Shown: positions 25,540 to 34,339 of the stretch, piece after piece
Numbering within the stretch: the stretch's first letter is position 1
Layout of the letters: every line of letters starts with the position of its first letter
Assembly (NCBI GenBank): GCA_041656295.1
Contig: JBBADV010000005.1
Coordinates: 124,001 to 188,000, forward strand
DNA from: Kiritimatiellales bacterium
Lineage (GTDB): Bacteria; Verrucomicrobiota; Kiritimatiellia; Kiritimatiellales; Tichowtungiaceae
Direction: 5' to 3'
DNA length: 64,000 bases
The notes under the pieces: generated by a model
Seen by the model: the letters and a program-made list of their open reading frames with translations, nothing else
Databases searched by the model: none
What the model was told of the DNA's origin: nothing
Made by a program: the position numbers and the translations under genes

Positions 25540-25988
25540 TATTCCTCAACGATCCAGACCTTTACTGCCGTTTTGACTTCAGGATGCAGTTCAATATCTA
25601 CGTCATATACGCCGAGTTCGTGTAACGGGGCAGCTAGTTTAATCTGATTTTTATCAAGCTTAAGGCCCTGCTCTGTGATTTTTTCTACAATCTGCACAGC
25701 ACCGACGGAACCGAAGAGTTTACCGCTCTCCGTTGTTTTGACAGTGATGGTACAGGAAATATTTTCAAATTTTTTCGCCAGTTCTTCGGCAGCAAATTTT
25801 TCTTTGCGCAGCATTTCAAGACGTTCCGCACGCTTCTTTTCGATCTGCCGTTTTTTGCCTTCCGTTACCGCAGCCGCTTTGCCTTTCGGGAAAAGATAGT
25901 TGCGCGCATAGCCGTCCGCTACGCGAACCACATCACCTTCGATTCCGAGCCCCGGAACCGCATCCATTAATAAAACTTCAACAGCCAT
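25539..25988 (-). CDS. rplI: 50S ribosomal protein L9
   Basis: A 149-residue protein with the L9 signature in its N-domain (VPGLGIEGDVVRVADGYARNYLFPKGKA, about 10-37). The long central helix (KKRQIEKKRAERLEMLRKEKFAAEELAKKF) and the C-terminal domain (KLFGSVGAVQIVEKI) are intact. L9 binds 23S rRNA domain V near the L1 stalk base and restrains forward slippage. AGGAG precedes the ATG. It is followed by dnaB with a 1-bp overlap. Confidence 0.97.
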   Translation of the reverse strand: MAVEVLLMDAVPGLGIEGDVVRVADGYARNYLFPKGKAAAVTEGKKRQIEKKRAERLEMLRKEKFAAEELAKKFENISCTITVKTTESGKLFGSVGAVQIVEKITEQGLKLDKNQIKLAAPLHELGVYDVDIELHPEVKTAVKVWIVEE

Positions 25989-26006
25989 TTCTGTTTTCTC
26001 CTAAAA

Positions 26007-26204
26007 TTAGCGTAAAAAACCCATCACGCGTGCCTGACGGATCGCCCGTTTAATCTGACGCTGCTGCCTGGAACTGATACCGTTGTAACGCCGCGGCAGA
26101 ATTTTGCCGCGATCAGTCATAAACTTACGCAGCATCTCTGCGTCTTTGTAGTCGATTTCAGTAACGCCTTCGAGAGGCTTTTTATCATCTTTTTCGTATG
26201 CCAT
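26007..26204 (-). CDS. rpsR: 30S ribosomal protein S18
   Basis: A 65-residue protein, short but complete. The S18 core is present: IDYKDAEMLRKFMTDRGKILPRRYNGISSRQQRQIKRAIRQARVMGFL. It is a primary partner of S6 on the 30S platform, and both genes lie in the same operon with ssb between them. The zinc-binding CxxC form is absent, as in many S18 proteins. The gene starts at ATG 26204 with AAGG upstream, 17 bp after the ssb stop. Confidence 0.97.
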   Translation of the reverse strand: MAYEKDDKKPLEGVTEIDYKDAEMLRKFMTDRGKILPRRYNGISSRQQRQIKRAIRQARVMGFLR

Positions 26205-26221
26205 ACTGTAACCTTTCCTTA

Positions 26222-26638
26222 TTAAAAGGGGATATCATCATCGTCTGCCGCGCCATCCTGCGGCGGCATCATATTCTGCGGAGCGTCAGCCATCTCGGCG
26301 GATTTACGCGGCGAGCCGAGAAACTGCACACGATCCGCACGCACCCTCAACTTACTGCGTTTTTCGCCCTGCTGATTTTCCCACTGGTCGAGTTTTAAAC
26401 GGCCCTCAATAAAAACCGGTGAACCTTTGCGCAGATATTCGGCGCAGGTTTCTGCCTGACGCGCCCACACCTCAACATCTACAAACACAGTGCTTTCCAC
26501 CGTTTCACCGGCTTTGTTTTTATAGCTTTCATTCACTGCCATGCCGAGCTCGCCGACGGCAGTACCGGACGGCGTATAACGCACCTCGGGATCGCGGGTC
26601 AGATTGCCCATTAGAAAAACTCGATTCAGCGTCGACAT
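26222..26638 (-). CDS. ssb: Single-stranded DNA-binding protein
   Basis: A 138-residue SSB. The OB-fold carries LNRVFLMGNLTRDPEVRYTPSGTAVGELGMAVN and VDVEVWARQAETCAEYLRKGSPVFIEGRL. The flexible tail ends in the acidic tip DDDIPF, the universal docking site for partner proteins such as helicases and exonucleases. It lies between rpsF and rpsR, as in many bacteria, with a 3-bp gap to rpsF. The protein coats single-stranded DNA during replication by the DnaB encoded downstream. Confidence 0.97.
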   Translation of the reverse strand: MSTLNRVFLMGNLTRDPEVRYTPSGTAVGELGMAVNESYKNKAGETVESTVFVDVEVWARQAETCAEYLRKGSPVFIEGRLKLDQWENQQGEKRSKLRVRADRVQFLGSPRKSAEMADAPQNMMPPQDGAADDDDIPF

Positions 26639-26641
26639 AAT

Positions 26642-26947
26642 TTACGCCTCCTGCGCGACGGCTTCATCCTTTTTCATAAATTGCGCACGGAACACATCGC
26701 TGACCAGTTTCAAGCGGTATTTAAATGCACTGATCTGTTCGCCGTCTAGACGAAACATGATCACCACATAGATACCGGCTTTCGTTTTATGCATCGGGCG
26801 CGCAAACGAACGTTTACCTAAACGGGTTGTGCTTCCCAGCGTACCGCCAAGCTTTTCAAGCTCAACCTTTACGAGGTCGATCGACTGGTCAAGCTGCTCT
26901 TCTTCCAATGTTTCCGGGAAAATAAAAAGTCCCTCATACAGTGTCAT
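26642..26947 (-). CDS. rpsF: 30S ribosomal protein S6
   Basis: A 101-residue protein starting MTLYEGLFIFPETLEEEQLDQSIDLVKVELEKLGG, with the S6 middle motif LGKRSFARPMHKTKAGIYVVIMF. It binds S18 and 16S rRNA on the platform. ATG 26945-26947 is chosen over the TTG one codon upstream, because AAGGAG (26952-26957) is well spaced for it. The gene begins the S6-SSB-S18-L9-DnaB block and follows pth by 13 bp. Confidence 0.96.
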   Translation of the reverse strand: MTLYEGLFIFPETLEEEQLDQSIDLVKVELEKLGGTLGSTTRLGKRSFARPMHKTKAGIYVVIMFRLDGEQISAFKYRLKLVSDVFRAQFMKKDEAVAQEA

Positions 26948-26960
26948 CAATGTTTTCTCC

Positions 26961-27533
26961 TTACTCCTGTCCTCTGTTAAAATAATTCATCGCCGGTTCA
27001 ATCCCTGCGCAGCAAACCATTTCAACAGCATCTGCCGCGCGCCGGATTGTTTCACTCAGTCCTGCCCACTCCTCTTCTGAGAATACGCCAAGGACATAAT
27101 CCGAAAGCGGCATATTATCAGGTTTCTTTCCGATGCCAACCCGAATTCTATTGAAAGCATTGCCATCGAGGGCGTCGATTACTGACTGCACCCCGTTGTG
27201 CTTTCCTGCCGAACCCTGCGCACGAATACGCAACTGGCCGAAGCCGAGTGCCACATCATCAAAAACTACAATCAAATCATCTGTTCCGCATTTTTCTCGG
27301 CGAAGAAATGATGCGACAGCAGCACCACTCCGGTTCATATAAGTTTGCGGTTTTATCAGCCGCACCGGCGCAGCATCAATTCTGCCTTTGGCAATCAGTG
27401 CCGGTATCCGCCAGCTCCGGCGAAACCGGATGCTCATGCGCTGTGCGAGCTCATCAAGAACCAGAAATCCAATGTTGTGGCGGGTGTTTTCATAGCCCAG
27501 CCCCGGATTGCCGAGCCCGGCGATAATCTTCAT
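26961..27533 (-). CDS. pth: Peptidyl-tRNA hydrolase
   Basis: A 190-residue enzyme that recycles peptidyl-tRNA released from stalled ribosomes. Conserved features are KIIAGLGNPGLGYENTRHNIGFLVLDELA with the catalytic His in TRHNIGF, LIKPQTYMNRSGAAV, DDVALGFGQLRIRAQGSAGKHNGVQSVIDAL, and FNRIRVGIGKKP. Length and motif order are those of bacterial Pth. It lies directly behind rplY, 15 bp away, an arrangement seen in many bacteria. Confidence 0.97.
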   Translation of the reverse strand: MKIIAGLGNPGLGYENTRHNIGFLVLDELAQRMSIRFRRSWRIPALIAKGRIDAAPVRLIKPQTYMNRSGAAVASFLRREKCGTDDLIVVFDDVALGFGQLRIRAQGSAGKHNGVQSVIDALDGNAFNRIRVGIGKKPDNMPLSDYVLGVFSEEEWAGLSETIRRAADAVEMVCCAGIEPAMNYFNRGQE

Positions 27534-27548
27534 TCAGGAACTCCGCAG

Positions 27549-28187
27549 TTACTCTTCGTCTTTTTTCTCGCGGATCACTTCCGGCTCAGCAGCGTCGTCA
27601 GCAGCCTTGTCTTCACTGACGGTTTCCTCCTCAGCCCTCGGGACATAAACGGTTGCAACTGCCGTTTTTCCAGCTTCCAGAATCTTATATTTATCACTTT
27701 TCGGAATATCCTCTACTGTGAGAATTTCCTCCAGCTTAATCGCGGAAACATCCACTTTTACCTGCTCGGGAATATCCGCCGGAAAACATTCAATCTCAAT
27801 TTCATGCAGCAGCTGTTCGAGAATACCGCCCAGCTTGGCACCTTCTGCTTCGCCGACAAGCTCAATCAATACGCTGACGCGCAGTTTTTTATCCATTGCT
27901 ACTTCCTGCATATCAACATGTTTAACACCGCCGGACAGTGCATTACGCTGAATCTCTTTCAGTAAAACCGACTCTTCTTTCTGCCCGTCGATCTGAATCG
28001 GAATCATCACCTGCTCACTGGCATGACGATGAAGCATCTGTTCAAACTCGTGCTTGGGCAGAGAAACGGCGCGGACTTCACGACCTTTGCTGTAGATTAC
28101 GCCCGGGATCCAGCCTTCACGGCGCAAGCGGCGGGAAGCGGCGGAACCTTTCCGGTCTCTGCTTTTCACTGCAATTTTTGTGCTCAT
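27549..28187 (-). CDS. rplY: 50S ribosomal protein L25 (CTC form)
   Basis: A 212-residue protein of the long L25/general-stress CTC type. The N-terminal 5S-rRNA-binding domain (VKSRDRKGSAASRRLRREGWIPGVIYSKGREVRAVSL) is followed by a TL5-type beta domain (LLHEIEIECFPADIPEQVKVDVSAIKLEEILTVEDI) and an acidic tail (EEETVSEDKAADDAAEPEVIREKKDEE). It binds 5S rRNA in the central protuberance. Genes prs, rplY and pth are consecutive, as in many genomes. Confidence 0.96.
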   Translation of the reverse strand: MSTKIAVKSRDRKGSAASRRLRREGWIPGVIYSKGREVRAVSLPKHEFEQMLHRHASEQVMIPIQIDGQKEESVLLKEIQRNALSGGVKHVDMQEVAMDKKLRVSVLIELVGEAEGAKLGGILEQLLHEIEIECFPADIPEQVKVDVSAIKLEEILTVEDIPKSDKYKILEAGKTAVATVYVPRAEEETVSEDKAADDAAEPEVIREKKDEE

Positions 28188-28199
28188 ATTTTTGTCTCC

Positions 28200-29129
28200 T
28201 CAATTTATCCTGAAAAGTGATGTGATCGAATGATTTTTATGAATGCGGTTAATGGCGTCTGCCAGCAGTTCCGCTACGGAAAGAATCTTAATTTTCGCAC
28301 CGGTGTCGCACCGCGGCGGGATACTGTTGGTCGTCACTATTTCATCAATCGGTGAATCATTCAGGCGTTCAACTCCCTTGCAGTTCAACAGTGAATGCGT
28401 CACCGCCGCCCGGATTGATTTTGCACCGGATTCTTTCAGCAGATTAGCTGCGGCCGTCAGCGTTCCTGCGGTCGACGTCATATCATCCACCAGCAGCGTA
28501 TTACAACCGGCGACATCACCAACGAGGTGCGTGGCTGTTACACACTCCGCATTTCTGCGTTCTTTGCCAACCACTGCCACACCGGCATTCAGCAGATCGG
28601 CGTAAGCTGAGGCCATTTTCATGCCGCCGGTATCCGGCGCAACCACCACCAGATTATCCAGATTCTGTTCGCGCAAATATTTCACCATGACCGGTGCTGC
28701 ATATAAATGGTCCACCGGAATATCAAAAAAACCCTGGATCTGCTGCGCGTGCAAATCCATTGTTAAAACACGGTTTGCACCGGCGGCGGTGAGCAGATTG
28801 GCAACAAGTTTTGCAGTAATCGGAACGCGCGGCTGATCTTTGCGATCCTGGCGCGCATAGCCGTAAAACGGCAGAACCGCCGTAATGCGCGTAGCAGAAG
28901 CCCGCTTCGCCGCATCAATCATAATCAGCAGTTCCATCAGGTTTTCATTCGGCGGATAAGACGTCGGTTGAACAATAAACACATCATCGCCGCGCACGTT
29001 TTCGACGATCTTCACGAAAATCTCGCCGTCCGGAAAACGGCTGATCTGAACATCACACAGACTTTTTCCTGCTTTTTCGGCAATCTGTACGGCCAGTTCC
29101 GGATGAGCAGTTCCTGCCAGAATTCTCAC
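28200..29129 (-). CDS. prs: Ribose-phosphate pyrophosphokinase
   Basis: A 309-residue enzyme that makes phosphoribosyl pyrophosphate from ribose-5-phosphate and ATP for purine, pyrimidine, His, Trp and NAD synthesis. Diagnostic segments are ISRFPDGEIFVKIVENVRGDDVFIVQPT, LPFYGYARQDRKDQPRVPITAKLVANLL, the metal-binding MDLHAQQIQGFFDIPVDHL, and the PRPP loop LVDDMTSTAGTLTAAA. The last residues (HKNHSITSLFRIN) match the class I regulatory C-terminus. It heads the minus-strand housekeeping block, just downstream of tRNA-Gln. Confidence 0.97.
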   Translation of the reverse strand: MRILAGTAHPELAVQIAEKAGKSLCDVQISRFPDGEIFVKIVENVRGDDVFIVQPTSYPPNENLMELLIMIDAAKRASATRITAVLPFYGYARQDRKDQPRVPITAKLVANLLTAAGANRVLTMDLHAQQIQGFFDIPVDHLYAAPVMVKYLREQNLDNLVVVAPDTGGMKMASAYADLLNAGVAVVGKERRNAECVTATHLVGDVAGCNTLLVDDMTSTAGTLTAAANLLKESGAKSIRAAVTHSLLNCKGVERLNDSPIDEIVTTNSIPPRCDTGAKIKILSVAELLADAINRIHKNHSITSLFRIN

Positions 29130-29160
29130 GTTTCATTTTCCTTATATAAGCGCTGACTTT

Positions 29161-29231
29161 TTGCCCGACTAGGACTTGAACCTAGACGCCAAGAATCAAA
29201 ATCTTGTGTGCTACCATTACACTATCGGGCA
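29161..29231 (-). tRNA. tRNA-Gln (TTG anticodon)
   Basis: On the minus strand the sequence folds into a tRNA with acceptor stem TGCCCGA/TCGGGCA, D-arm TAGTGTAATGGTAGCAC, and anticodon arm CAAGA-TTTTGAT-TCTTG with anticodon TTG. The T-arm is CTAGGTTCAAGTCCTAG. The U1-A72 pair and the AGTGTAATGGTAGCAC D-arm are characteristic of bacterial tRNA-Gln. CCA is not encoded. It may be co-transcribed with prs, which follows 31 bp downstream. Confidence 0.96.
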
Positions 29232-29410
29232 GTGATCTCCAAATAAAAACACTTCTCCCTTTTTAGAGAAGCGTGAAACCCTAGAAAGAAGCCCCTCTGT
29301 TGTCAAATTCAAAGCGGGAAAATATCGAACGTGCACTTAAAAGTCGCAAGTCAGTGAACCTTTTCTTCGCCCCTGATTTTAGATTTTCAGATCTGCGGCA
29401 TGCTGGCTTT

Positions 29411-31144
29411 TCATTCCCAAAACAATAACCGGAAGAAACCGGCAGCGGAATCCGCCGGAACCTGAACCGTCAGTTCCGTGCAATCGCCGGAATTCACAGT
29501 GGAAATAATTTCCGGTGCGGCATTGTGCCAGCTGTCGGGATTTAATAAACCGCCGCAATGTTGCAATTCAACCCGTCCGAGCGCACGCCGGTGTATACGG
29601 TACCGGAACTGAAATACCGGCTCGCCGTAAACATTTGCTGCCGGCATCATTGTAAATTCTGAAAAATCGGAACTGCTGTTCGGATTCGTGCCGTTCATAA
29701 ATTCCTGAAAATTGCTGACGCCGTCGCCGTCGGAATCCAGGCGCATATCCGTTGGAATTCCATTAGTTGCGCACCACTGTACAAACGTCAGCGGCGCATT
29801 TGAGGCACCGGCGGCGACAATTTTAAAATCAACAAATACTTCCGCTGCCGGCGCGTACGTTTCATCACCGGATTGTGTTGCGCGCAGACGCACACTGCCG
29901 GTTTCATTGCCAATCGTTAAAACAAGCGTATTTGTATCCACCATTACACTCACCGGTCCGGAATAGACTTCAACATCAACCGGCAGCCCGCTATTGGCCG
30001 TCGTTTGTAACTGCAAGTTTCCACCGCCGGAAATCTGATTAGGCACCGGCGCAAAATAAATATGCTGCACTTTTTCGGCGACGGTGAATGAACGAATGAC
30101 CGGCGACGCCGGTGCAAACATTTCATCGCCCGGTTGATCCGCTTGCACCATAATGATTCCAGCACCGGTAAACGTCAGCGCATTATTCGTTACAACTGCC
30201 GGTCCGCTGCGGATGGAATATTTTACCGGTAATCCGCTATCCGAAGCTGCATTTAATGTAATTGATTCAGTTGAAAGTTTATAATTCGGAATCTCTGGGA
30301 AATGGATTGTCTGCAATGTCCCATTTAACGGCATTTGATGCAATACACCGATAGCATCCAGGTCAAATCCAGGACTTCCCAGTGTGGGATATGGATCATA
30401 AATAACAGTACCAGCTGTATCCTTAGCAGACCCATCGCCGACGATATCAATCAATTTGACATAACCTACATTGTTTAAATCAAGATAAGGAAAATTATCC
30501 GCTAGCGATTGCGCATATTCATGCGTAAAAAATGCCGGTTTACTGATGATCACACCGTCTTTAATCGTAATGGCATCATAGGCTTCCTGCAATTCACTTA
30601 AATCAAACGGATGCCCATAGCCTTGGCAATATTTAGATGCCAGCCCGTAAATATTCCGTGTATCCAGTGATCCATAATTCGGAATCGGATTCGGTGTCGC
30701 GGAATAATTAGGAAACCGGCAAAAATGAATACCGTCAGAAGAAACTTCAACCCAGGCTAATTCCAGCCAATCGTTTCCGTCGCTGAAAGAAGTAAATCCG
30801 TTTTCAAATACCGCAAAATCGAACCCTTCGCCGTTAATAATCGGCTGAGAAAAGGTTAATGTGATTTGCCCTGCGTCGCCGATGCAAACAATATCATACG
30901 CATCTCCAAAAGCTTTTCCTAATGCTTTTTCCGGCGTTTTCCACATATCAGCACAGCCTGTTCCGGCAATAAAATTTGTATATCCATCCGCCCAGCCGAT
31001 AAACCGGGAATCATCTTTATGAATCGCCGTACTGCCGGGCTGGCCGGCGCGCGGGGGAAACGGCATCATTTCCCACGGAGCACGCGGCGCGGCAGAAATG
31101 GAAATAGCTGCTATCATTGTAATGAATAATGTTATTATTTTCAT
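29411..31144 (-). CDS. Large secreted surface protein of the corrinoid-uptake locus
   Basis: A 577-residue protein starting at ATG 31144 with a signal peptide (IITLFITMIAAISISAAP). Residues ~20-300 resemble the surface proteins encoded beside BtuB-type receptors in Bacteroidota (GKAFGDAYDIVCIGDAGQITLTFSQPI, FDFAVFENGFTS, LAWVEVSSDGIHFCRF, VGYVKLIDIVGDG). Two Ig-like repeats follow (HFPEIPNYKLSTESITL and HIYFAPVPNQISGG), then a calcium-type DSDGDGVSNFQEF motif. The C-terminal beta domain is common in this phylum. No PEP-CTERM tail is present. It begins just 1 bp from the receptor stop codon, so it is co-expressed under the cobalamin riboswitch. Corrinoid capture or receptor assembly is inferred. 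Confidence 0.75.
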   Translation of the reverse strand: MKIITLFITMIAAISISAAPRAPWEMMPFPPRAGQPGSTAIHKDDSRFIGWADGYTNFIAGTGCADMWKTPEKALGKAFGDAYDIVCIGDAGQITLTFSQPIINGEGFDFAVFENGFTSFSDGNDWLELAWVEVSSDGIHFCRFPNYSATPNPIPNYGSLDTRNIYGLASKYCQGYGHPFDLSELQEAYDAITIKDGVIISKPAFFTHEYAQSLADNFPYLDLNNVGYVKLIDIVGDGSAKDTAGTVIYDPYPTLGSPGFDLDAIGVLHQMPLNGTLQTIHFPEIPNYKLSTESITLNAASDSGLPVKYSIRSGPAVVTNNALTFTGAGIIMVQADQPGDEMFAPASPVIRSFTVAEKVQHIYFAPVPNQISGGGNLQLQTTANSGLPVDVEVYSGPVSVMVDTNTLVLTIGNETGSVRLRATQSGDETYAPAAEVFVDFKIVAAGASNAPLTFVQWCATNGIPTDMRLDSDGDGVSNFQEFMNGTNPNSSSDFSEFTMMPAANVYGEPVFQFRYRIHRRALGRVELQHCGGLLNPDSWHNAAPEIISTVNSGDCTELTVQVPADSAAGFFRLLFWE

Positions 31145-31145
31145 C

Positions 31146-33308
31146 TCAGAACTCCAAACTTGCTCCACCATAAAACGCTCTGCCTGTTCCGGGATAATAA
31201 CCGCCGAGATATGCCGATGATGCATAAATTTTATCAAACAGGTTATCCACTTTAAAAAACAGCTTGAGATTTTTTGTCACCTTAATGTCGGCACGAAGTC
31301 CAACCAGATCATACTGCCAAATGGATGATTTTATATTCTCATTATCAAAATCGCCGCCGGCATACTGCTTTGTGAACCACTGATATATTCCGCTGAGGCG
31401 TACCTTCGGATGCGGTTCAGCCCACAACGATACAAAACCGTGAATTTCCGGCACTAATGGGATTTTTTTGCCGCGTGGAACCTCCTTTCCGTTATACTCT
31501 CCATCGATAAACCGCGCCCGAACCAGTTCTGTCATGCACATTACGCCATAATTCTCTTTTTCGTAACGGAACATTAAATCCGCGCCCAGCCGCTCCGTTT
31601 CACCGATATTCGCATTCTGAAAGTCCCATCTTCCTGCATCGGCATTGTAGGTTTGCGTATAAGCGATTTCGTCATCCATCATCAGATAAAAGAACGTTGC
31701 AGATGCTTCCCAGTTATCTTTACGACATTTAACACCCAGCTCGAAATTATTACCGGTTTCAGGATCAAGATCGCTGTTAAACGGCGGCATCATTGGATAT
31801 CCCTGAAAAGACATCATCTCATCCAGCACCGGATAACGGTAAACAGTATTATAACGTCCCCACACACTGAAAGAATCGGTTACGCGCCAGGTCAGTGAAA
31901 GTTCTGCCGCCAAACCGTGCTTAACCACACTGTCATCAAATGATTCCCCTTCAACCAGTTCCGGATCTGGAGAATAATTAGGATTTGGAATAAACGGCGG
32001 CGCACCGGGAATATGCGCCCATGGATTCGGAATATACGGATCGCCGTCTGGCATTTTATGCTTCAGGTTTTTCCCTTTGGTATACGCCACTTCATAACGG
32101 GCTCCGGCGCCAAATGTGAACAGATCCATCCATGTTTTTTTTGCCATTATGTACGGACCGGCAGTAATACGATAAAGCTCTGCATGACTGGTAAATTTAT
32201 TTCGAACAACAGTGTCGCCCGTGGCACCTTCATGATCCAATTCATCATATCGCAAATCAACACCGGCAATTATTGAATTGCTTTCGGTGCCGAATTCAAT
32301 TCTTGGCGTTAGCGAAGCACCACGATGATCCGATTCGGAAGACATTGCGCTCATCTGGATATCGTAGGAGCGCCAGTTAAACCCGCCGTTAACAAAAAAA
32401 CCGCCCCAATCCGTTTTACCTTCCCATATCGCAGAAAAACGTCCGTTATCAGTTTTTCCATCTTCATTACCATCGCTATACGAATGAGTTGGGTTGTTTT
32501 TGATTTCGCTGTAAATTAATAAGTTAGGAAGTTTATAATAGCTTTCACCGCCGGACGCCCGGAATGTTAGCGTCTGGTTTTCATTTAAATATCCACCAAT
32601 ATATCCGTTAATATTTTTTGCCCATGATTCGGAATTTTCACGGAACCCGTCGTCACGCTGAATCATTACACCGGCGCCGCAATAAACATTCCCGATACTG
32701 GCAGAACCGCTTGCAGAATATTCCTCAAAGCCGAAACTGCCGGCAGTTGCTTTCAGTTGTGCACCGGGATCTCCGCCTTTACGGGTTTTGATATCCACCA
32801 CACCGGAAAGCGCATGATTACCGTATAACACACTCTGTCCGCCGCGGTGGACTTCGATGGACTCAATATTATAAAGGCCAAGCTGCTGCCAATCCAGCGT
32901 TCCCATGTCCGCGCGATTCATCACCTGCCCGTCAACCAGCACCAGCACGCGCAAGCCGCTGTTTTCACCGAAGCCGCGCATCGCCAGTTCACCGGTATTT
33001 GCTTTACCGGTGGATGAGCGGAATTGAATGTTTGCCTGTGTGGTTAACAGCTCCGGCACACTGGCAGCATGCGACTGTTTAATCTGTTCACGGGAAATTC
33101 GTATTATATCCGCCGGAACAGTTAATATATCCCCGCGATCCGTCATTCTGGACTGATTGGCACTCACGCGGATCACCGGAATCTCTTTGTTTTTCAGCTC
33201 ATTTTTTTCTTCGGCTTCTTCTTCCGCAAAAAGAAAGTTCATCGTCAGCAGAACCCCTGATAAAATACGGAGAAACAGCCGGCGCGATTTGACGATCGGG
33301 GTCTTCAC
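31146..33308 (-). CDS. TonB-dependent outer-membrane receptor, BtuB-like
   Basis: A 720-residue receptor. GTG 33308 is preferred because a basic, hydrophobic signal peptide follows (VKSRRLFLRILSGVLLTMNFLFAEE); the longer frame upstream lacks signal character. A plug domain spans about 50-160 (REQIKQSHAASVPELLTTQANIQFR, LVDGQVMNRADMGTLDWQQLGLYNIESIEVHRGGQSVLYGNHALSGVVDIKT). A 22-strand-type beta-barrel ends in the outer-membrane signature YYPGTGRAFYGGASLEF. The cobalamin riboswitch upstream identifies the likely substrate as a corrinoid. A strong hairpin precedes the start, and the gene is followed directly by the surface-protein gene. Confidence 0.9.
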   Translation of the reverse strand: MKTPIVKSRRLFLRILSGVLLTMNFLFAEEEAEEKNELKNKEIPVIRVSANQSRMTDRGDILTVPADIIRISREQIKQSHAASVPELLTTQANIQFRSSTGKANTGELAMRGFGENSGLRVLVLVDGQVMNRADMGTLDWQQLGLYNIESIEVHRGGQSVLYGNHALSGVVDIKTRKGGDPGAQLKATAGSFGFEEYSASGSASIGNVYCGAGVMIQRDDGFRENSESWAKNINGYIGGYLNENQTLTFRASGGESYYKLPNLLIYSEIKNNPTHSYSDGNEDGKTDNGRFSAIWEGKTDWGGFFVNGGFNWRSYDIQMSAMSSESDHRGASLTPRIEFGTESNSIIAGVDLRYDELDHEGATGDTVVRNKFTSHAELYRITAGPYIMAKKTWMDLFTFGAGARYEVAYTKGKNLKHKMPDGDPYIPNPWAHIPGAPPFIPNPNYSPDPELVEGESFDDSVVKHGLAAELSLTWRVTDSFSVWGRYNTVYRYPVLDEMMSFQGYPMMPPFNSDLDPETGNNFELGVKCRKDNWEASATFFYLMMDDEIAYTQTYNADAGRWDFQNANIGETERLGADLMFRYEKENYGVMCMTELVRARFIDGEYNGKEVPRGKKIPLVPEIHGFVSLWAEPHPKVRLSGIYQWFTKQYAGGDFDNENIKSSIWQYDLVGLRADIKVTKNLKLFFKVDNLFDKIYASSAYLGGYYPGTGRAFYGGASLEF

Positions 33309-33320
33309 ACGAAAACACAC

Positions 33321-33345
33321 CGGCGATCCGGAAACCGGATCGCCG
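33321..33345. terminator. Perfect 11-bp hairpin between the first two genes of the corrinoid locus
   Basis: CGGCGATCCGG and CCGGATCGCCG pair perfectly around an AAA loop, 16 bp past the PEP-CTERM protein stop and 12 bp before the receptor start (minus strand). No T-tract follows on the minus strand beyond GTGTGTTTT. It may attenuate transcription or protect the upstream part of the message, giving more propeller protein than receptor. Its nearness to the receptor start could also affect translation. Confidence 0.6.
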
Positions 33346-33361
33346 AATTTGAAAAAGCAAA

Positions 33362-34327
33362 TTAAACGTTTGCAAACATGCGACGATAGCCGGCAACGCC
33401 CAGCGCGCCACACAGAATCAACAATACGCTGACCGGCTCAGGAACAACCTGATAAATACCTTCCGCATCATTGAAAAAAAGCTGACCGTTACGATTTACA
33501 ACCCGGGATATCCGCGAATCACTTGATGCAATAATCGATGAATCAGTACCATCGTAAGACACTAATACTGAATCGCCGCCCCAGCTGGTCAATGAGACAA
33601 CAAGATTTCCATCCGCATCAACATCCATGCCGGTTGCACCGGCATACCCATAGCTGACCGCATCAAAATATAAATAGCTGGCCAGATCATCCATGACGGT
33701 GCCTGCAACCGCTGCGGAAACATCTGCAGCAGAAAACTTGTAAACCTCTGAACCGACTCCTGAACCGTAGTATAAATTGCCGGCGGCATCAAATGCTACA
33801 GGACCGGATGCGCCCGCAAATTCTTCGCTGATAGCTACCGCTGCGCCTAGGTTGCCGCCAATGCCTACGGGACAATAATATAATGTTGTCCCTGAATAAG
33901 ATGAATTACCGGCAGAAAAATAAATACCGTTACCGTAGCCGGCAAATGCGTATGAATATTCATAATTTAAAACTTCAGAAGAAGCTCCGCCACCCGCAGT
34001 ATCATATTTATAAAGCGGATAGTCAGTGAAGGTGCTGGCGTTAAAATAAATGTAATTTCCCACACTTAAAATAGACGCACCCACCCAGGCAGCCCCGTTA
34101 TACACCGAAGAGTGACTGTCGTTTTTATAAACATTCATATCCATGCCCCAGCTGGCATCACCCGTCAGCACATAGAGATCACCGGATGAACTCCAGGTAA
34201 AACTGCTGATCGATTCTGCTGCGTTATTCAAATTAAAAATCGAAACAACATCACCGGACATAACGGCTGCAAATGAAAAGCCGCAACTGCAGATAACTGC
34301 TAGCGCGGCACCAATATACTTCTTCAT
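33362..34327 (-). CDS. PEP-CTERM beta-propeller protein, BtuG-like
   Basis: A 321-residue secreted protein with a signal peptide (KKYIGAALAVICSCGFSFAA). Successive beta-propeller blades each contain a turn such as SSSGDLYVL, DAAGNLYYGS, DADGNLVVSL and NGQLFFND. It ends in a PEP-CTERM sorting signal: VPEPVSVLLILCGALGVAGYRR. Bacteroidota use a beta-propeller lipoprotein, BtuG, to capture corrinoids and pass them to BtuB. This gene has the same position, fold type and riboswitch control but an exosortase-type anchor, so it is probably the functional equivalent. ATG 34327 follows AAAGGG. Direct ligand-binding residues cannot be identified from sequence. Confidence 0.8.
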   Translation of the reverse strand: MKKYIGAALAVICSCGFSFAAVMSGDVVSIFNLNNAAESISSFTWSSSGDLYVLTGDASWGMDMNVYKNDSHSSVYNGAAWVGASILSVGNYIYFNASTFTDYPLYKYDTAGGGASSEVLNYEYSYAFAGYGNGIYFSAGNSSYSGTTLYYCPVGIGGNLGAAVAISEEFAGASGPVAFDAAGNLYYGSGVGSEVYKFSAADVSAAVAGTVMDDLASYLYFDAVSYGYAGATGMDVDADGNLVVSLTSWGGDSVLVSYDGTDSSIIASSDSRISRVVNRNGQLFFNDAEGIYQVVPEPVSVLLILCGALGVAGYRRMFANV

Positions 34328-34339
34328 GATACCCTTTCT

